This document shows, in pieces, positions 46,045-60,024 of a stretch of DNA of 64,000 bases. Position 1 is the stretch's first letter, and every line of letters begins with the position of its first letter. The position numbers and the translations under genes were made by a program. The DNA comes from Candidatus Reconcilbacillus cellulovorans (GTDB lineage Bacteria; Bacillota; Bacilli; Paenibacillales; Reconciliibacillaceae). The DNA is taken from positions 124,001 through 188,000 of the forward strand of contig MOXJ01000001.1 of NCBI GenBank assembly GCA_002507565.1, written 5' to 3'. The notes under the pieces are model-generated. The model worked only from the letters and a program-made list of their open reading frames with translations, was not told the origin of the DNA and searched no databases.

Positions 46045-46269
46045 TCAGTCTTCGTCCGTTTCGACGACGCCGTGCTTTGTCAAAACCTTCGCCTTACCCC
46101 GGATTTTGATCGCCGACGTGTGTTCCGTGAACTGGGCGATCATCACTTCGCCTTTGTCCAGCTTTTCCGCATGGTGAAACCGCGTATCCTGTCCGCGCGT
46201 CAGACCGATGACTTGAACACCGTTTTCTTTCGCCTTGACGACAATGTAGTCTGCCTGTACGTATTCCAT
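46045..46269 (-). CDS. mtrB: tryptophan RNA-binding attenuation protein TRAP
   Basis: TRAP forms an 11-mer ring that, when loaded with tryptophan, wraps trp leader RNA at NAG triplets. The 74-residue sequence is plainly Mtr[21 protein letters not shown], then [25 protein letters not shown] with the tryptophan-pocket Thr residues and the RNA-binding KIRGKAK. A matching 11-triplet target lies at the trp promoter about 10 kb away. In B. subtilis folE (mtrA) precedes it; here a tRNA gene does. Confidence 0.96.
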   Translation of the reverse strand: MEYVQADYIVVKAKENGVQVIGLTRGQDTRFHHAEKLDKGEVMIAQFTEHTSAIKIRGKAKVLTKHGVVETDED

Positions 46270-46297
46270 GGCATCCCGGCCCCTTCATCCGTCGTGA

Positions 46298-46371
46298 TGG
46301 GCCCTGCAGGATTCGAACCCGCGACCAATCGGTTATGAGCCGACCGCTCTGACCAGCTGAGCTAAGGGCCC
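46298..46371 (-). tRNA. tRNA with CAU anticodon, probably tRNA-Ile2 (lysidine type)
   Basis: 74 nt, full cloverleaf: acceptor GGGCCCT/AGGGCCC, D-stem GCTC/GAGC, anticodon stem GTCGG/CCGAT, loop CTCATAA, T-arm GCGGG-TTCGAAT-CCTGC, discriminator A, and no encoded CCA. CAU could be methionine, but the CTCATAA loop is that of B. subtilis tRNA-Ile2, which TilS modifies to read AUA. Elongator Met usually has TTCATAC. Confidence 0.85.
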
Positions 46372-46425
46372 GCGCAAAACCGGCACTTGAACCGGGTGCC
46401 CGCTCTCGCAAGCGGGAGCAAGCTT

Positions 46426-46454
46426 ACTATACCGAATGCGCCGCGCGAAGTCAA
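46426..46454 (-). promoter_or_regulatory. promoter of the tRNA-mtrB unit
   Basis: TTGACT (46449-46454), 17 nt, TATAGT (46426-46431) on the minus strand. Between it and the tRNA is a GC-rich hairpin (CTCCCGCTTGCGAGAGCGGG). Confidence 0.75.
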
Positions 46455-46493
46455 GAATCGTTGCACGCGATGCGTCGCTCCGCAACAGTGGTC

Positions 46494-46522
46494 TTGACGA
46501 ATCGACGGGCAAAGCGTATGCT
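46494..46522 (+). promoter_or_regulatory. promoter of the HAD-pgpA pair
   Basis: TTGACG (46494-46499), 17 nt, TATGCT (46517-46522), about 32 nt before the GTG start. Confidence 0.65.
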
Positions 46523-46554
46523 GAAATCACGCGGTTTTCGCCGGAGGTGGCGGT

Positions 46555-47334
46555 GTGCGTTTTCGTGCGGTCGTTTTCGATTTCGATGGATTGATCGTGG
46601 ATACCGAAACGGCGTGGTTTCGCGCCTATGACGCATATTTTCGAAAGTACGGCGCGCGGCTCGACCCGGACGCGTGGGGGCGCGGCGTCGGCACCGAATG
46701 GACGGCGTTCGATCCGCACCGCGAGCTGGAGTCGCTGACGGGCCGCCGTATCGATCCGGAACGGATGCGGGCCGACGTGCAGCAGCTGTACGAGCGCGAG
46801 ATGGAAAACGCCGGGGTGTTGCCCGGCGTAACGTCGTATTTGGATGAAGCGAGGCGGCTTGGGCTGAAGGTCGGTCTCGCCTCGAGTTCGCCGCGGGACT
46901 GGGTAATGTCGTATTTGGCGAAGTACGGCCTGGCATCCCGTTTCGACTGTATTCGGACGGCGGACGACGTTCGGCGCGTCAAACCGGACCCGGAACTGTA
47001 CGTGAAGGCGCTCGAATGTCTCGGAGTTCCGGCGCCTGCCGCCCTGGCGTTCGAGGATTCCGCCAACGGTGCGCTCGCCGCCGTAAGAGCCGGTCTCGTC
47101 TGCGTCGTCGTTCCGAATCCGGTCACCGAACGGATGCGGTTCCCGGACGGCGTGCGGCGCTTGCGTTCGATGGCCGACGTGCCGCTTTCGTCGCTGCTTT
47201 CGAAATTGGAACGGGAGAGAGGAGGAAATCCGGATGAAACGTCGCGTGCACAGCCAGGAGGTGAAGGAAGCCGTCCTGAAGAAGCTGGCGGAACGCGGAG
47301 TCAAACTGGAGGATATCGCGCAGATCGTTTATGA
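46555..47334 (+). CDS. HAD-superfamily hydrolase, beta-phosphoglucomutase-like
   Basis: Phosphatase/phosphomutase with the HAD motifs DFDGLIVDTE (nucleophile Asp), GLASSSPRDW, KPDPELYVKAL and FEDSANGALAA, and a helical cap typical of subfamily IA. The GTG at 46555 follows GGAGG. Substrate unknown. The reading frame runs 101 nt into pgpA, giving a low-complexity tail (about 34 residues after SSLLSKLERE) that family members lack; a natural overlap or a lost stop/frameshift near 47222 could explain it. Confidence 0.88.
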   Translation: MRFRAVVFDFDGLIVDTETAWFRAYDAYFRKYGARLDPDAWGRGVGTEWTAFDPHRELESLTGRRIDPERMRADVQQLYEREMENAGVLPGVTSYLDEARRLGLKVGLASSSPRDWVMSYLAKYGLASRFDCIRTADDVRRVKPDPELYVKALECLGVPAPAALAFEDSANGALAAVRAGLVCVVVPNPVTERMRFPDGVRRLRSMADVPLSSLLSKLERERGGNPDETSRAQPGGEGSRPEEAGGTRSQTGGYRADRL

Positions 47335-47764
47335 GATGCAAGTTCCTTACAATCCCGAACTTCAAATGGAAACTTGCCTTGACAGCGTGCGCAAAGTGTT
47401 GGAAAAACGCGAGGTCCAGCACGCGCTGCTCGTCGGCATCGAGCTCGACCAGCTCGCGGAGCGGAAAATGCTGTCCGAGCCTCTCCAAACTTTGGTTGAA
47501 ACCGACGAGAGCCTGTTCGGCTGCGACGAGACGTTGGCGCTCGGTTCGGTACTCGGCTACGGCAGCATCGCAGTGACGACGTTCGGCCATCTCGACAAGC
47601 ACAAGATCGGCGTCATCCGCAAGCTCGACACGAAACTCGGCAAAGGAGTCCACACGTTTCTGGACGACCTCGTCGCCGGTCTCGCCGCGTCGGCCGCGAG
47701 CCGGATCGCGCATCGCCACCGCGACGAGGAAGAAAACGGGATTCATGAGGAACATGCTTCGTAA
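47234..47764 (+). CDS. pgpA: phosphatidylglycerophosphatase A (YutG type)
   Basis: Removes phosphate from phosphatidylglycerophosphate in lipid synthesis. 176 residues resembling B. subtilis YutG: KLAERGVKLEDIAQIVYEMQ, the ETDESLFGCDE segment, GYGSIAVTTFGHLDKHKIG and the acidic THTFLDDLVAGLAA-like metal site near 150. Unusually it lacks obvious membrane helices, as YutG does. AGGAGG precedes ATG 47234. A terminator follows. Confidence 0.85.
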   Translation: MKRRVHSQEVKEAVLKKLAERGVKLEDIAQIVYEMQVPYNPELQMETCLDSVRKVLEKREVQHALLVGIELDQLAERKMLSEPLQTLVETDESLFGCDETLALGSVLGYGSIAVTTFGHLDKHKIGVIRKLDTKLGKGVHTFLDDLVAGLAASAASRIAHRHRDEEENGIHEEHAS

Positions 47765-47774
47765 GTTGCCGGAA

Positions 47775-47802
47775 ACCCCCATCACACGATGGGGGTTTTT
47801 TC
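47775..47802 (+). terminator. intrinsic terminator after pgpA
   Basis: ACCCCCATC and GATGGGGGT around ACAC, then six T on the + strand. Confidence 0.9.
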
Positions 47803-47836
47803 ATTCCGTTGGGCTTATCGCGATTTTTACTCTGTC

Positions 47837-47866
47837 TTGACAATGCTTTCTTCTTCATGGTAAATT
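47837..47866 (+). promoter_or_regulatory. candidate promoter and orphan Shine-Dalgarno in an AT-rich patch
   Basis: TTGACA, an 18-nt spacer and TAAATT, followed by a perfect AGGAGG at 47871-47876. No start codon with a usable frame lies at the right distance after that AGGAGG, so this looks like the preserved front end of a gene that has been lost or altered. Confidence 0.5.
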
Positions 47867-47929
47867 AATTAGGAGGATCTGAATACACGGTTAAATGTGT
47901 GTACTCTTGGGCGGTGATTTTATATTCGG

Positions 47930-48034
47930 ATGAGGAAAGATATTGGATTGTTATCGCCTTTTCTCTTCTTTTTACTTCTTTTTGGCTGTCGGGAAAGCGT
48001 CGTTGCGCCGACGCCGTCGCCCGCGAAAATGTAG
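47930..48034 (+). CDS. 34-residue lipoprotein-like peptide or truncated lipoprotein
   Basis: ATG 47930 to TAG 48034 gives a short positive start, a run of hydrophobic residues and a lipobox LLLFGC, then a 14-residue tail ending VVAPTPSPAKM. The signal peptide is convincing for a lipoprotein, but almost nothing follows the Cys. Base use (AT-rich front) differs from the neighbours. It may be the broken 5' end of a lipoprotein gene at a rearrangement point, or a true tiny lipoprotein. The ribosome site (GGCGGTGA, about 12 nt away) is only moderate. Confidence 0.45.
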   Translation: MRKDIGLLSPFLFFLLLFGCRESVVAPTPSPAKM

Positions 48035-48045
48035 ACGAGCCGATG

Positions 48046-48705
48046 TTAAGCCGACCCCGGCTTGTTGATGCGAGAGTTTCCGCCATACGCTTCCGGGTTT
48101 TCTCGCCACGCGCGCAGCGCCTCGAGCTGGCTAAGGGAAATGCGGTTTTCTTCCCGCGCGACTTCGATGAGCGTCGGATAATCGCACAGCGCGCGCAAGC
48201 GCACGCCGGATTCCGCGAAAGCCCGTGCAGCTACCTCGAAACCGTACGTGAACACGGCCACCACCCCGAGCACGCAGGCGCCGGCGCCGCGAACGGCTTC
48301 GACCGCCTTGAGCGAACTGCCGCCGGTGGAAACGAGATCTTCGATCACGACCACCCGCTGGCCGGAAAAGAGCGCGCCTTCGATCACGTTTTGCCGGCCG
48401 TGACCCTTGGCCTTGTCGCGCACGTACACCATCGGCAGATCGAGCCGGTCGGCGACCAGGGCGGTGTGCGCGATGCCGCCGGTGGCGACGCCGGCCAAAG
48501 CGTCGGCTTCCGCGAATTCCCGGCGGATCGCCGCGACGAATCCGTCCGCGATCATGCGCCGGACGTGCGGATAGGACAACGTCAGCCGGTTGTCGCAATA
48601 AATCGGCGATTTCAGCCCGGAGGTCCAGACGAACGGCTCGTCGGGCCGAAGCAGCACGGCGCCGATGTCGAGCAAGGCGCGCGCGATGTTGCGGGAGATG
48701 TTCAT
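48046..48705 (-). CDS. pyrE: orotate phosphoribosyltransferase
   Basis: Orotate plus PRPP to OMP. 219 residues with the PRPP loop VVVIEDLVSTGGSS, the FVWTSGLKSPIYCDNR start segment and YVRDKAKGHGRQN flexible loop. ATG 48705 overlaps the pyrF stop by 4 nt. Last gene of the operon; no clear terminator is seen after it, and the sequence beyond is unusually AT-rich. Confidence 0.96.
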   Translation of the reverse strand: MNISRNIARALLDIGAVLLRPDEPFVWTSGLKSPIYCDNRLTLSYPHVRRMIADGFVAAIRREFAEADALAGVATGGIAHTALVADRLDLPMVYVRDKAKGHGRQNVIEGALFSGQRVVVIEDLVSTGGSSLKAVEAVRGAGACVLGVVAVFTYGFEVAARAFAESGVRLRALCDYPTLIEVAREENRISLSQLEALRAWRENPEAYGGNSRINKPGSA

Positions 48706-49483
48706 GTTTTCGACTCCTCCTCCGATCGGATCGGGACCGCCGCCGAGAGCGACGTCAGGACGTTTTCCAGCGCCCGCCGCGGATCGGGCGCGCGGGTGAT
48801 CGGCCTGCCGATCACCAGATAATCGGCTCCCGCGGCCGCCGCTTCTTCCGGCGAGGCGCGCCGCGTCTGGTCGTCCGGCGCCGCCCCCGCAGGGCGGAGC
48901 CCGGGGACGACGGTCAGAAACGACCGGCCGCACGCTTCCTTGACCGCGCGGACTTCGGCCGTCGAGGCGACGACGCCGTCGAGGCCGGCTTCGCGCGCCA
49001 TTTTTGCGAAACGAACCGCCGTTTCTGCGACGTCGCCGGGAATGCCGAGCTCGCGGTTGACGGCGTCGCGGTCGAGGCTCGTCAAAACCGTGACGGCGAC
49101 CAGCAGCGGACGGACGGTGGACGGCGCCGATCCCGCTGCCCGCTCGACCGCCTCTCGGGCGGCTTCCAGCATCCGGACGCCGCCCGTCGCGTGCACGTTC
49201 AGCATGTCTGCGCCGCACCGCACGAGACTCGCGATACCGCCGCGGACCGTGTTCGGGATGTCGTGCAGTTTTAAGTCGACGAAGACGCGGCGGCCGCGCT
49301 TTTTCAGGAGCTCGACCGCGTTCGGACCGACCGCATAGAAAAGTTCCATGCCGACTTTCATCCAGCACGGCACGTCGCCCAGCGCGTCGCACAGCCGCTC
49401 GACTTCCCGCAAATCCGGCGTGTCCAATGCCACGATGATCCGCTCGGCCCACGCCGCCATTTCCGTCAGCTCTCCCGCGGTTT

Positions 49484-49487
<4 letters not shown>
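48702..49487 (-). CDS. pyrF: orotidine 5'-phosphate decarboxylase
   Basis: OMP to UMP. 261 residues with the catalytic [13 protein letters not shown], the LNVHATGG motif, [13 protein letters not shown] and [15 protein letters not shown] 49487 overlaps the carB stop; a second ATG nine codons on is equally close to family starts. In B. subtilis pyrK and pyrD stand between carB and pyrF; they are absent here. Confidence 0.96.
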
Positions 49488-52688
<3,201 letters not shown>

Positions 52689-52702
<14 letters not shown>

Positions 52703-53870
52703 AGAGCAAATCCTCCTTCCGCGGCGCTTCCGCCGAACCGGACCGCGCCAGGCCGGCCGCAAAACGCGCCTGGCTCGGTTCCGCCCGACGCTCGGCCTTC
52801 ACCCGTCGGACCAGTTCGAGAAATTCGTCGAACAAGTAGCCGGAATCGTGCGGTCCCGGCGACGCCTCCGGATGGTACTGGACCGAGAAGGCGGGCAGCC
52901 GCTTGTGCCGCAAACCTTCGATCGTGCCGTCGTTGTTGTTCAGGTGCGTAATCTCCAGTTCCGTACCGGCGATCGACTCTTCCGTCACGACGTAGCCGTG
53001 GTTTTGCGAAGTGATGTAGCAGCGATTCGTCTTCAGCTCACGTACGGGATGGTTGCCGCCGCGATGGCCGAATTTCAGTTTGGCCGTGTCGGCGCCGCAC
53101 GCCAAGGCGAACAGCTGGTGGCCGAAACAGATGCCGAACAGCGGATAATGTTCGACAAGGCCGCGGATCGTCTCGACGGCGTACGGCACGTCTTTCGGGT
53201 CTCCCGGACCGTTCGACAGGACGATGCCGTCGGGCGACAGCCGCCGGATCTGATCGGCCGTCGCGTCGTGCGGCACGACGACGACTTCGCAGCCGCGAGC
53301 GACGAGGTCGCGCAAAATGCCGCTTTTGGCGCCGTAATCGACGAGCACGATCCGGAGCGCTCCCTGGCGGGCGGGCACTGAGAACACGCCGCGCGTCGAC
53401 ACCTGCGCCACCTGATCGCGCGGAAGCGGTGTCGACGCCAGCATCTCCCGCAGCTCTTCAAGCGATTTGCCGGTCGTCGACAGAACGCCTTTCATGACGC
53501 CGTGATGGCGCAGCTTGCGCGTCAACATGCGCGTGTCGATGCCGCTGATGCCTGGAATGCCGAATTCTTTGAGCATGTCGTCGACCGTGAATTCGGCGCG
53601 CCAGTTGCTCGGCGCCTGCTCATGCTCGCGGACGGCGAACCCATAGGCGTAAGGCCGCACCGCCTCGAAATCGTCGCGGGCGACGCCGTAGTTGCCGATC
53701 AGCGGATACGTCATCACGACGATCTGGCCGCAATACGACGGGTCGGTCAGCAGTTCCTGGTAGCCGGTCATCCCGGTATTGAAGACGACTTCTCCCACCT
53801 TGTCCGCACGGGCGCCGAACGCGCTGCCGACGAACAACGTGCCGTCTTCAAGAAGCAACATCGCCTGCAT
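52689..53870 (-). CDS. carA: carbamoyl-phosphate synthase small subunit
   Basis: Glutaminase subunit of CarAB, about 393 residues. Class I amidotransferase triad is seen as Cys in [11 protein letters not shown] and His/Glu in [19 protein letters not shown]; the N-terminal domain has [17 protein letters not shown] 53870 follows GGAG by nine nt. The tail after VRRVKAER is longer than usual and overlaps the carB start by 14 nt. Confidence 0.97.
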
Positions 53871-53939
53871 GATCGTCAACTCCTTTCAACGTATGCGGGG
53901 ATGCGAACGATGCTTGCGAAACGGTATAGTACGCGGTCA

Positions 53940-55235
53940 TCAAGGGCCTGAATCTTCGGACCAGACGACACGGCCGGCGACCATCGTCCAAACCGGCCAG
54001 CCCCGCAACGCCCAGCCGGCAAACGGAGTATTGCGGCCTTTCGATCGGAATCGGCCGGGATCGACGGTCCGTTCGACGTCGAGGTCGATCAGCGTCAGAT
54101 CGGCCGGGTACCCCGGCTCCAGCCGTCCCTGCCCGAGCCCGAACGCGGATGCCGGCGCCGTCGAAAGCCGCGATAGCAGAAATCCGAGCGTCCACCGCCC
54201 CGTTAGGACGAACCGCGTGTAGAGAAGCGGAAACGCGGTTTCGAAGCCGACGATGCCGAACGGCGCCTCGCGCATGCCTTTTGCCTTTTCCTCCGGACTG
54301 TGAGGGGCGTGGTCTGTCGCGATGAAATCGATCGTTCCGTCTTCTAGCCCGCGCACGCATGCTTCCACATCGCGGCGGGAGCGCAGCGGAGGGTTCATTT
54401 TCCAGTCGGCGTCCGGACCCGGAATGTCTTCTTCCGACAGTACCAGGTGGTGTGGGCATACTTCCGCCGTCACGCGGATGCCCGCCCGCTTGGCGTCGCG
54501 GATTAGCCTGACGGATGTTTCGGTGCTGACGTGGCAGACGTGATAATGAACGCCCGTCGCTTCGGCCAGGACGACGTCGCGCGCAATGTGGACGGCCTCC
54601 GCCTCGTTCGGGATGACGGGCAACCCGAACCGCCGCGCGAATTCGCCGTCGGCGACGACCCCGCCGGCGGCCAGAGACCGATCCTCGCAATGCGCGACGA
54701 TGGGAAGACCGAGTGCTGCCGCGCGGCGCATCGCCTCTTTCATCAGCGCGGCATCCTGAACGCCGAAACCGTCGTCCGTAAACCCGATCGCGCCGGCTTC
54801 CTTCAGCGCCGCAAAATCGGTCAGTTCACGCCCTTCCTGCCGACGGGTGATGCAGGCGTACGTCATCACGCGGACGGCGCCGCTTCGCGCGGCCCGGCTC
54901 AACACGTCGCGCACCAATTCCGGCGAATCGACGGGCGGGCGCGTGTTCGGCATCGCCGCAACCGTCGTGAACCCGCCGCAAGCCGCAGCCGCCGTCGCCG
55001 TCGCGATCGTTTCCTTATATTCTTGGCCGGGTTCCCGCAAATGCGCGTGCAAGTCGACGAATCCCGCGGACAGCAGCCTTCCACGAGCATCAAAAACTTC
55101 ACAACCGCCGACATCGACGGACGCGCTCCCGTCCACCACGTCCGCGATCCGTTCGCCCTCGACGAGGACGTGCTTAGGGACCGGCCGGCCGAGGCCGTCG
55201 TCCCAGACGTTCGCGTTGACAATCCAGCACCGCAT
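53940..55235 (-). CDS. pyrC: dihydroorotase
   Basis: Cyclises carbamoyl aspartate. Type I (long) dihydroorotase of 431 residues with VDLHAHLREPGQEYKE, MPNTRPPVDS, HCEDRSL, HVCHVST, VCPHHLVLSEED and TDHAPHSPEEK, covering the two Zn sites. ATG 55235 has GGAGGG nine nt upstream; ATG 55244 is too close. Ends 69 nt before carA. Confidence 0.97.
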   Translation of the reverse strand: MRCWIVNANVWDDGLGRPVPKHVLVEGERIADVVDGSASVDVGGCEVFDARGRLLSAGFVDLHAHLREPGQEYKETIATATAAAACGGFTTVAAMPNTRPPVDSPELVRDVLSRAARSGAVRVMTYACITRRQEGRELTDFAALKEAGAIGFTDDGFGVQDAALMKEAMRRAAALGLPIVAHCEDRSLAAGGVVADGEFARRFGLPVIPNEAEAVHIARDVVLAEATGVHYHVCHVSTETSVRLIRDAKRAGIRVTAEVCPHHLVLSEEDIPGPDADWKMNPPLRSRRDVEACVRGLEDGTIDFIATDHAPHSPEEKAKGMREAPFGIVGFETAFPLLYTRFVLTGRWTLGFLLSRLSTAPASAFGLGQGRLEPGYPADLTLIDLDVERTVDPGRFRSKGRNTPFAGWALRGWPVWTMVAGRVVWSEDSGP

Positions 55236-55251
55236 CCGCCGCATCCCTCCG

Positions 55252-56771
<1,520 letters not shown>

Positions 56772-56818
56772 TTATTCGTTTTACGTTTATTGGTTTACGC
56801 GTATTCGGTTACGCGCAC

Positions 56819-56849
56819 AAAAAAATCCCCCGCCCGCAGGCAGGGGGTC
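56819..56849 (-). terminator. pyr attenuator terminator
   Basis: ACCCCCTGCC and GGCGGGGG arms on the minus strand followed by seven T, 75 nt before pyrR. Confidence 0.85.
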
Positions 56850-56973
56850 TGTCGTCGGCACGTCGCGGCTATCCGGCGGACTGTCGGCGTCGAAAAACGT
56901 TCCCGCCGGCCCTTCTTCGGTTGCTCGAATGCGAGTGTCGGCGATCCGTGATGCTGAAATGCCGTGACCTTAC

Positions 56974-56989
56974 CAGCCTCTCGGGACTG
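56974..56989 (-). promoter_or_regulatory. PyrR-binding loop (anti-antiterminator)
   Basis: The leader RNA carries CAGUCCCGAGAGGCUG, matching the conserved PyrR-binding hairpin seen in B. subtilis pyr leaders (AGUCCAGAGAGGCU core). It lies between the pyr promoter and the terminator, so UMP-loaded PyrR can favour termination. Confidence 0.85.
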
Positions 56990-57016
56990 ATTTAAAGGCG
57001 CTATCCGGTTATCGAC

Positions 57017-57045
57017 AGTATGACACGTCCGCCGCGGATTGTCAA
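57017..57045 (-). promoter_or_regulatory. promoter of the pyr operon
   Basis: TTGACA (57040-57045), 17 nt, CATACT (57017-57022) on the minus strand, about 20 nt before the PyrR-binding loop. Confidence 0.8.
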
Positions 57046-57057
57046 GATCCCGCTACG

Positions 57058-57101
57058 AAAAACGGCCTCCCGATTCACCTTTTGGCGAGTCGGGAGGCCG
57101 T
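57058..57101 (-). terminator. intrinsic terminator of the xylanase gene
   Basis: ACGGCCTCCCGA and TCGGGAGGCCGT form a 12-bp stem around an AAGG-containing loop, followed by five T on the minus strand, 30 nt after the xylanase stop. Confidence 0.85.
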
Positions 57102-57130
57102 CTTGGGTGTTCATGCGTGCGTGGAGAATT

Positions 57131-58237
57131 TTATCTGATTTCCAGGTAATCGATATAGGCGTCCCATGTGCCGTTGTCGGCCGTCACGATGAGCTCGACC
57201 GTCTGATTGCCGGTGCCGTGGCTGATGTTGTTCAGCGTATAGACCGCCGGATAGGGCCCTCCGAAGTAGAAGGTGCCTTTCGTTTGGCCGCCGATTCTCA
57301 GGTCGACTCTCGCCATGTTGTTGTTGCTCGACGCCCCGCGCAGTGAGAAGCTGTGCGTGCCGGTCGAGAAATATTGCGTGTAGTAGACTCGGTCGTTATT
57401 CGCATACAGCGCGACACCGTTAAACGGCGAGGTGATGTTCGAGGTGTACTGGCCGCCTTTGGTCATATTTTCGGCTTGGACAATCGTCGACGTGCCGCCG
57501 CCGCCAGAACCGCCGCAGCTGCCTGTCCCGTTGCCGACCGGCGTGCCGTTGATGGTCAGGGTATGGCAGGTGATGCTTGCGCTGCCGCTGCTCTGATAGC
57601 CTTCGACCAGAAGCGCGACTTCGTACATTTTGCCCATTCTAAGTCCTAAGCTTTCCCATTTGTTGAAATGTTGGCTGACCGAGATCGTGCCGCTCGTCCG
57701 CTTCGACGTACGGACGCTCCAGTATTGGTCGAACGTCGCCGTTCCTCTAATGGACGGCTGGTTGACGCGCGTCGTGCGATAAATGTCGTACGTGCCGCCG
57801 TCGATCGAAATCGAACCGATGGGCGATGCGCCCGGCGGACGCCAGTTGCCCCAGCTGTCGACGATGTAATATTCGACGAGCGGGTCGACCGTCCAGCCGT
57901 AAATCGCTAGATACGAGTTGCCGTTCGGCGAATACGAAGCGCTGTACGTGTCCACGATCGTACCGATTTGCTGGTGCGTTTTCGTCGAGTCGAACTTTTT
58001 GCCCATCCGGAACAAAATGTTGTTGATGCCGCTCCACTGCGCGCTGAACGTACCGCCGCCGTTGAGCGTCATCGTGCCGGAGCCGCCGCTGTCCTTCCAG
58101 AATTCATAGTCCCAGCCGTCATACGTACCGGTCGCGTTGCTGGTCAGCGTCAAGGCGGCTTGCGCGGTAAGAGCGGGTAGTGCAAGCAAAAGCAACGCGC
58201 AAGACGTCAGGAATAACCATCTTTTTCTGTTTTTCAT
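57131..58237 (-). CDS. secreted endo-1,4-beta-xylanase, GH11 with C-terminal CBM36
   Basis: Extracellular xylan depolymerase. 368 residues from ATG 58237 (AAAGGAG upstream): signal peptide to about AQA-28, GH11 jelly roll (about 30-228), a Gly/Ser linker, and a CBM36-type Ca-dependent xylan-binding module (about 254-367, [31 protein letters not shown]). Catalytic Glu nucleophile E122 (in [11 protein letters not shown]) and acid/base E212 (in [10 protein letters not shown]) are both present. It lies alone between the pyr promoter and metY, with its own terminator and a palindrome upstream. Confidence 0.96.
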   Translation of the reverse strand: MKNRKRWLFLTSCALLLLALPALTAQAALTLTSNATGTYDGWDYEFWKDSGGSGTMTLNGGGTFSAQWSGINNILFRMGKKFDSTKTHQQIGTIVDTYSASYSPNGNSYLAIYGWTVDPLVEYYIVDSWGNWRPPGASPIGSISIDGGTYDIYRTTRVNQPSIRGTATFDQYWSVRTSKRTSGTISVSQHFNKWESLGLRMGKMYEVALLVEGYQSSGSASITCHTLTINGTPVGNGTGSCGGSGGGGTSTIVQAENMTKGGQYTSNITSPFNGVALYANNDRVYYTQYFSTGTHSFSLRGASSNNNMARVDLRIGGQTKGTFYFGGPYPAVYTLNNISHGTGNQTVELIVTADNGTWDAYIDYLEIR

Positions 58238-58290
58238 AGTTCTCTTCTCCTTTCTTTTTTTAATTTTCAAGATTCAGTGTCGACCTTAAC

Positions 58291-58311
58291 AACCGTTTAC
58301 CGTAAACTGTT
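58291..58311. promoter_or_regulatory. palindromic operator candidate upstream of the xylanase
   Basis: A 21-nt near-perfect palindrome with GTTTAC and GTAAAC arms about a central C (nine of ten arm positions pair). It is 54 nt upstream of the xylanase ATG. LacI-type regulators often bind such sites; it does not match a catabolite (cre) consensus closely. Confidence 0.5.
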
Positions 58312-58662
58312 TGCCGTTTTTCAGTGCGCGCCATTCTTCCTTTGTGCAACCACACTCCTTTTCGAAACCGAAATGAAAGCGGCTTCAATTTTGATTGTAA
58401 AGAAATCGCGTCCGACGTCACTCGAAAAAATATAGATTCGAGCAGTAGTTTTTTAATGTTTATTTCTTGAATTTTATGGAAAAAATTAGGCAATTCATTT
58501 GCCGCCGTACCGACGAAAAAGTCCGGTCGGCTTTCCTCCGGTATAACCCGCATGATGCGGGCCGCGACCGAAAGGCGCCGATCGGACTTTGCACCGCGCC
58601 GCTTCATTGATAACGACCCTGCCGACGGTCCGGCTCATGCCCGCCCGAACAAAAAACCGGGC
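58312..58662. other. AT-rich intergenic region between metY and the xylanase gene
   Basis: About 350 nt, distinctly richer in A and T than the genes on either side. It should contain the xylanase promoter, but no clear -35/-10 pair stands out. A small GCCCG/CGGGC hairpin with an A-run in its loop lies just after the metY stop (58643-58662) and is not a standard terminator. A minus-strand frame of 115 codons crosses it without a ribosome site or family features, so I do not call it. Confidence 0.5.
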
Positions 58663-60003
<1,341 letters not shown>

Positions 60004-60024
60004 CTAGCACAGAACCTCGAACCT

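Noticed and set aside
46372-46425. Second tRNA or tRNA remnant before the CAU tRNA
   Set aside because: A GGTTCAAGT string resembles a T-loop, but the flanking bases do not form a T-stem or cloverleaf.
47899-48822. 307-codon + strand frame starting in the AT-rich patch
   Set aside because: Most of it is antisense to pyrE and pyrF; only the lipoprotein-like frame in another register has a plausible signal.
58260-58607. 115-codon frame upstream of the xylanase
   Set aside because: It crosses the likely xylanase promoter and palindrome, has no ribosome site and no recognisable domain.
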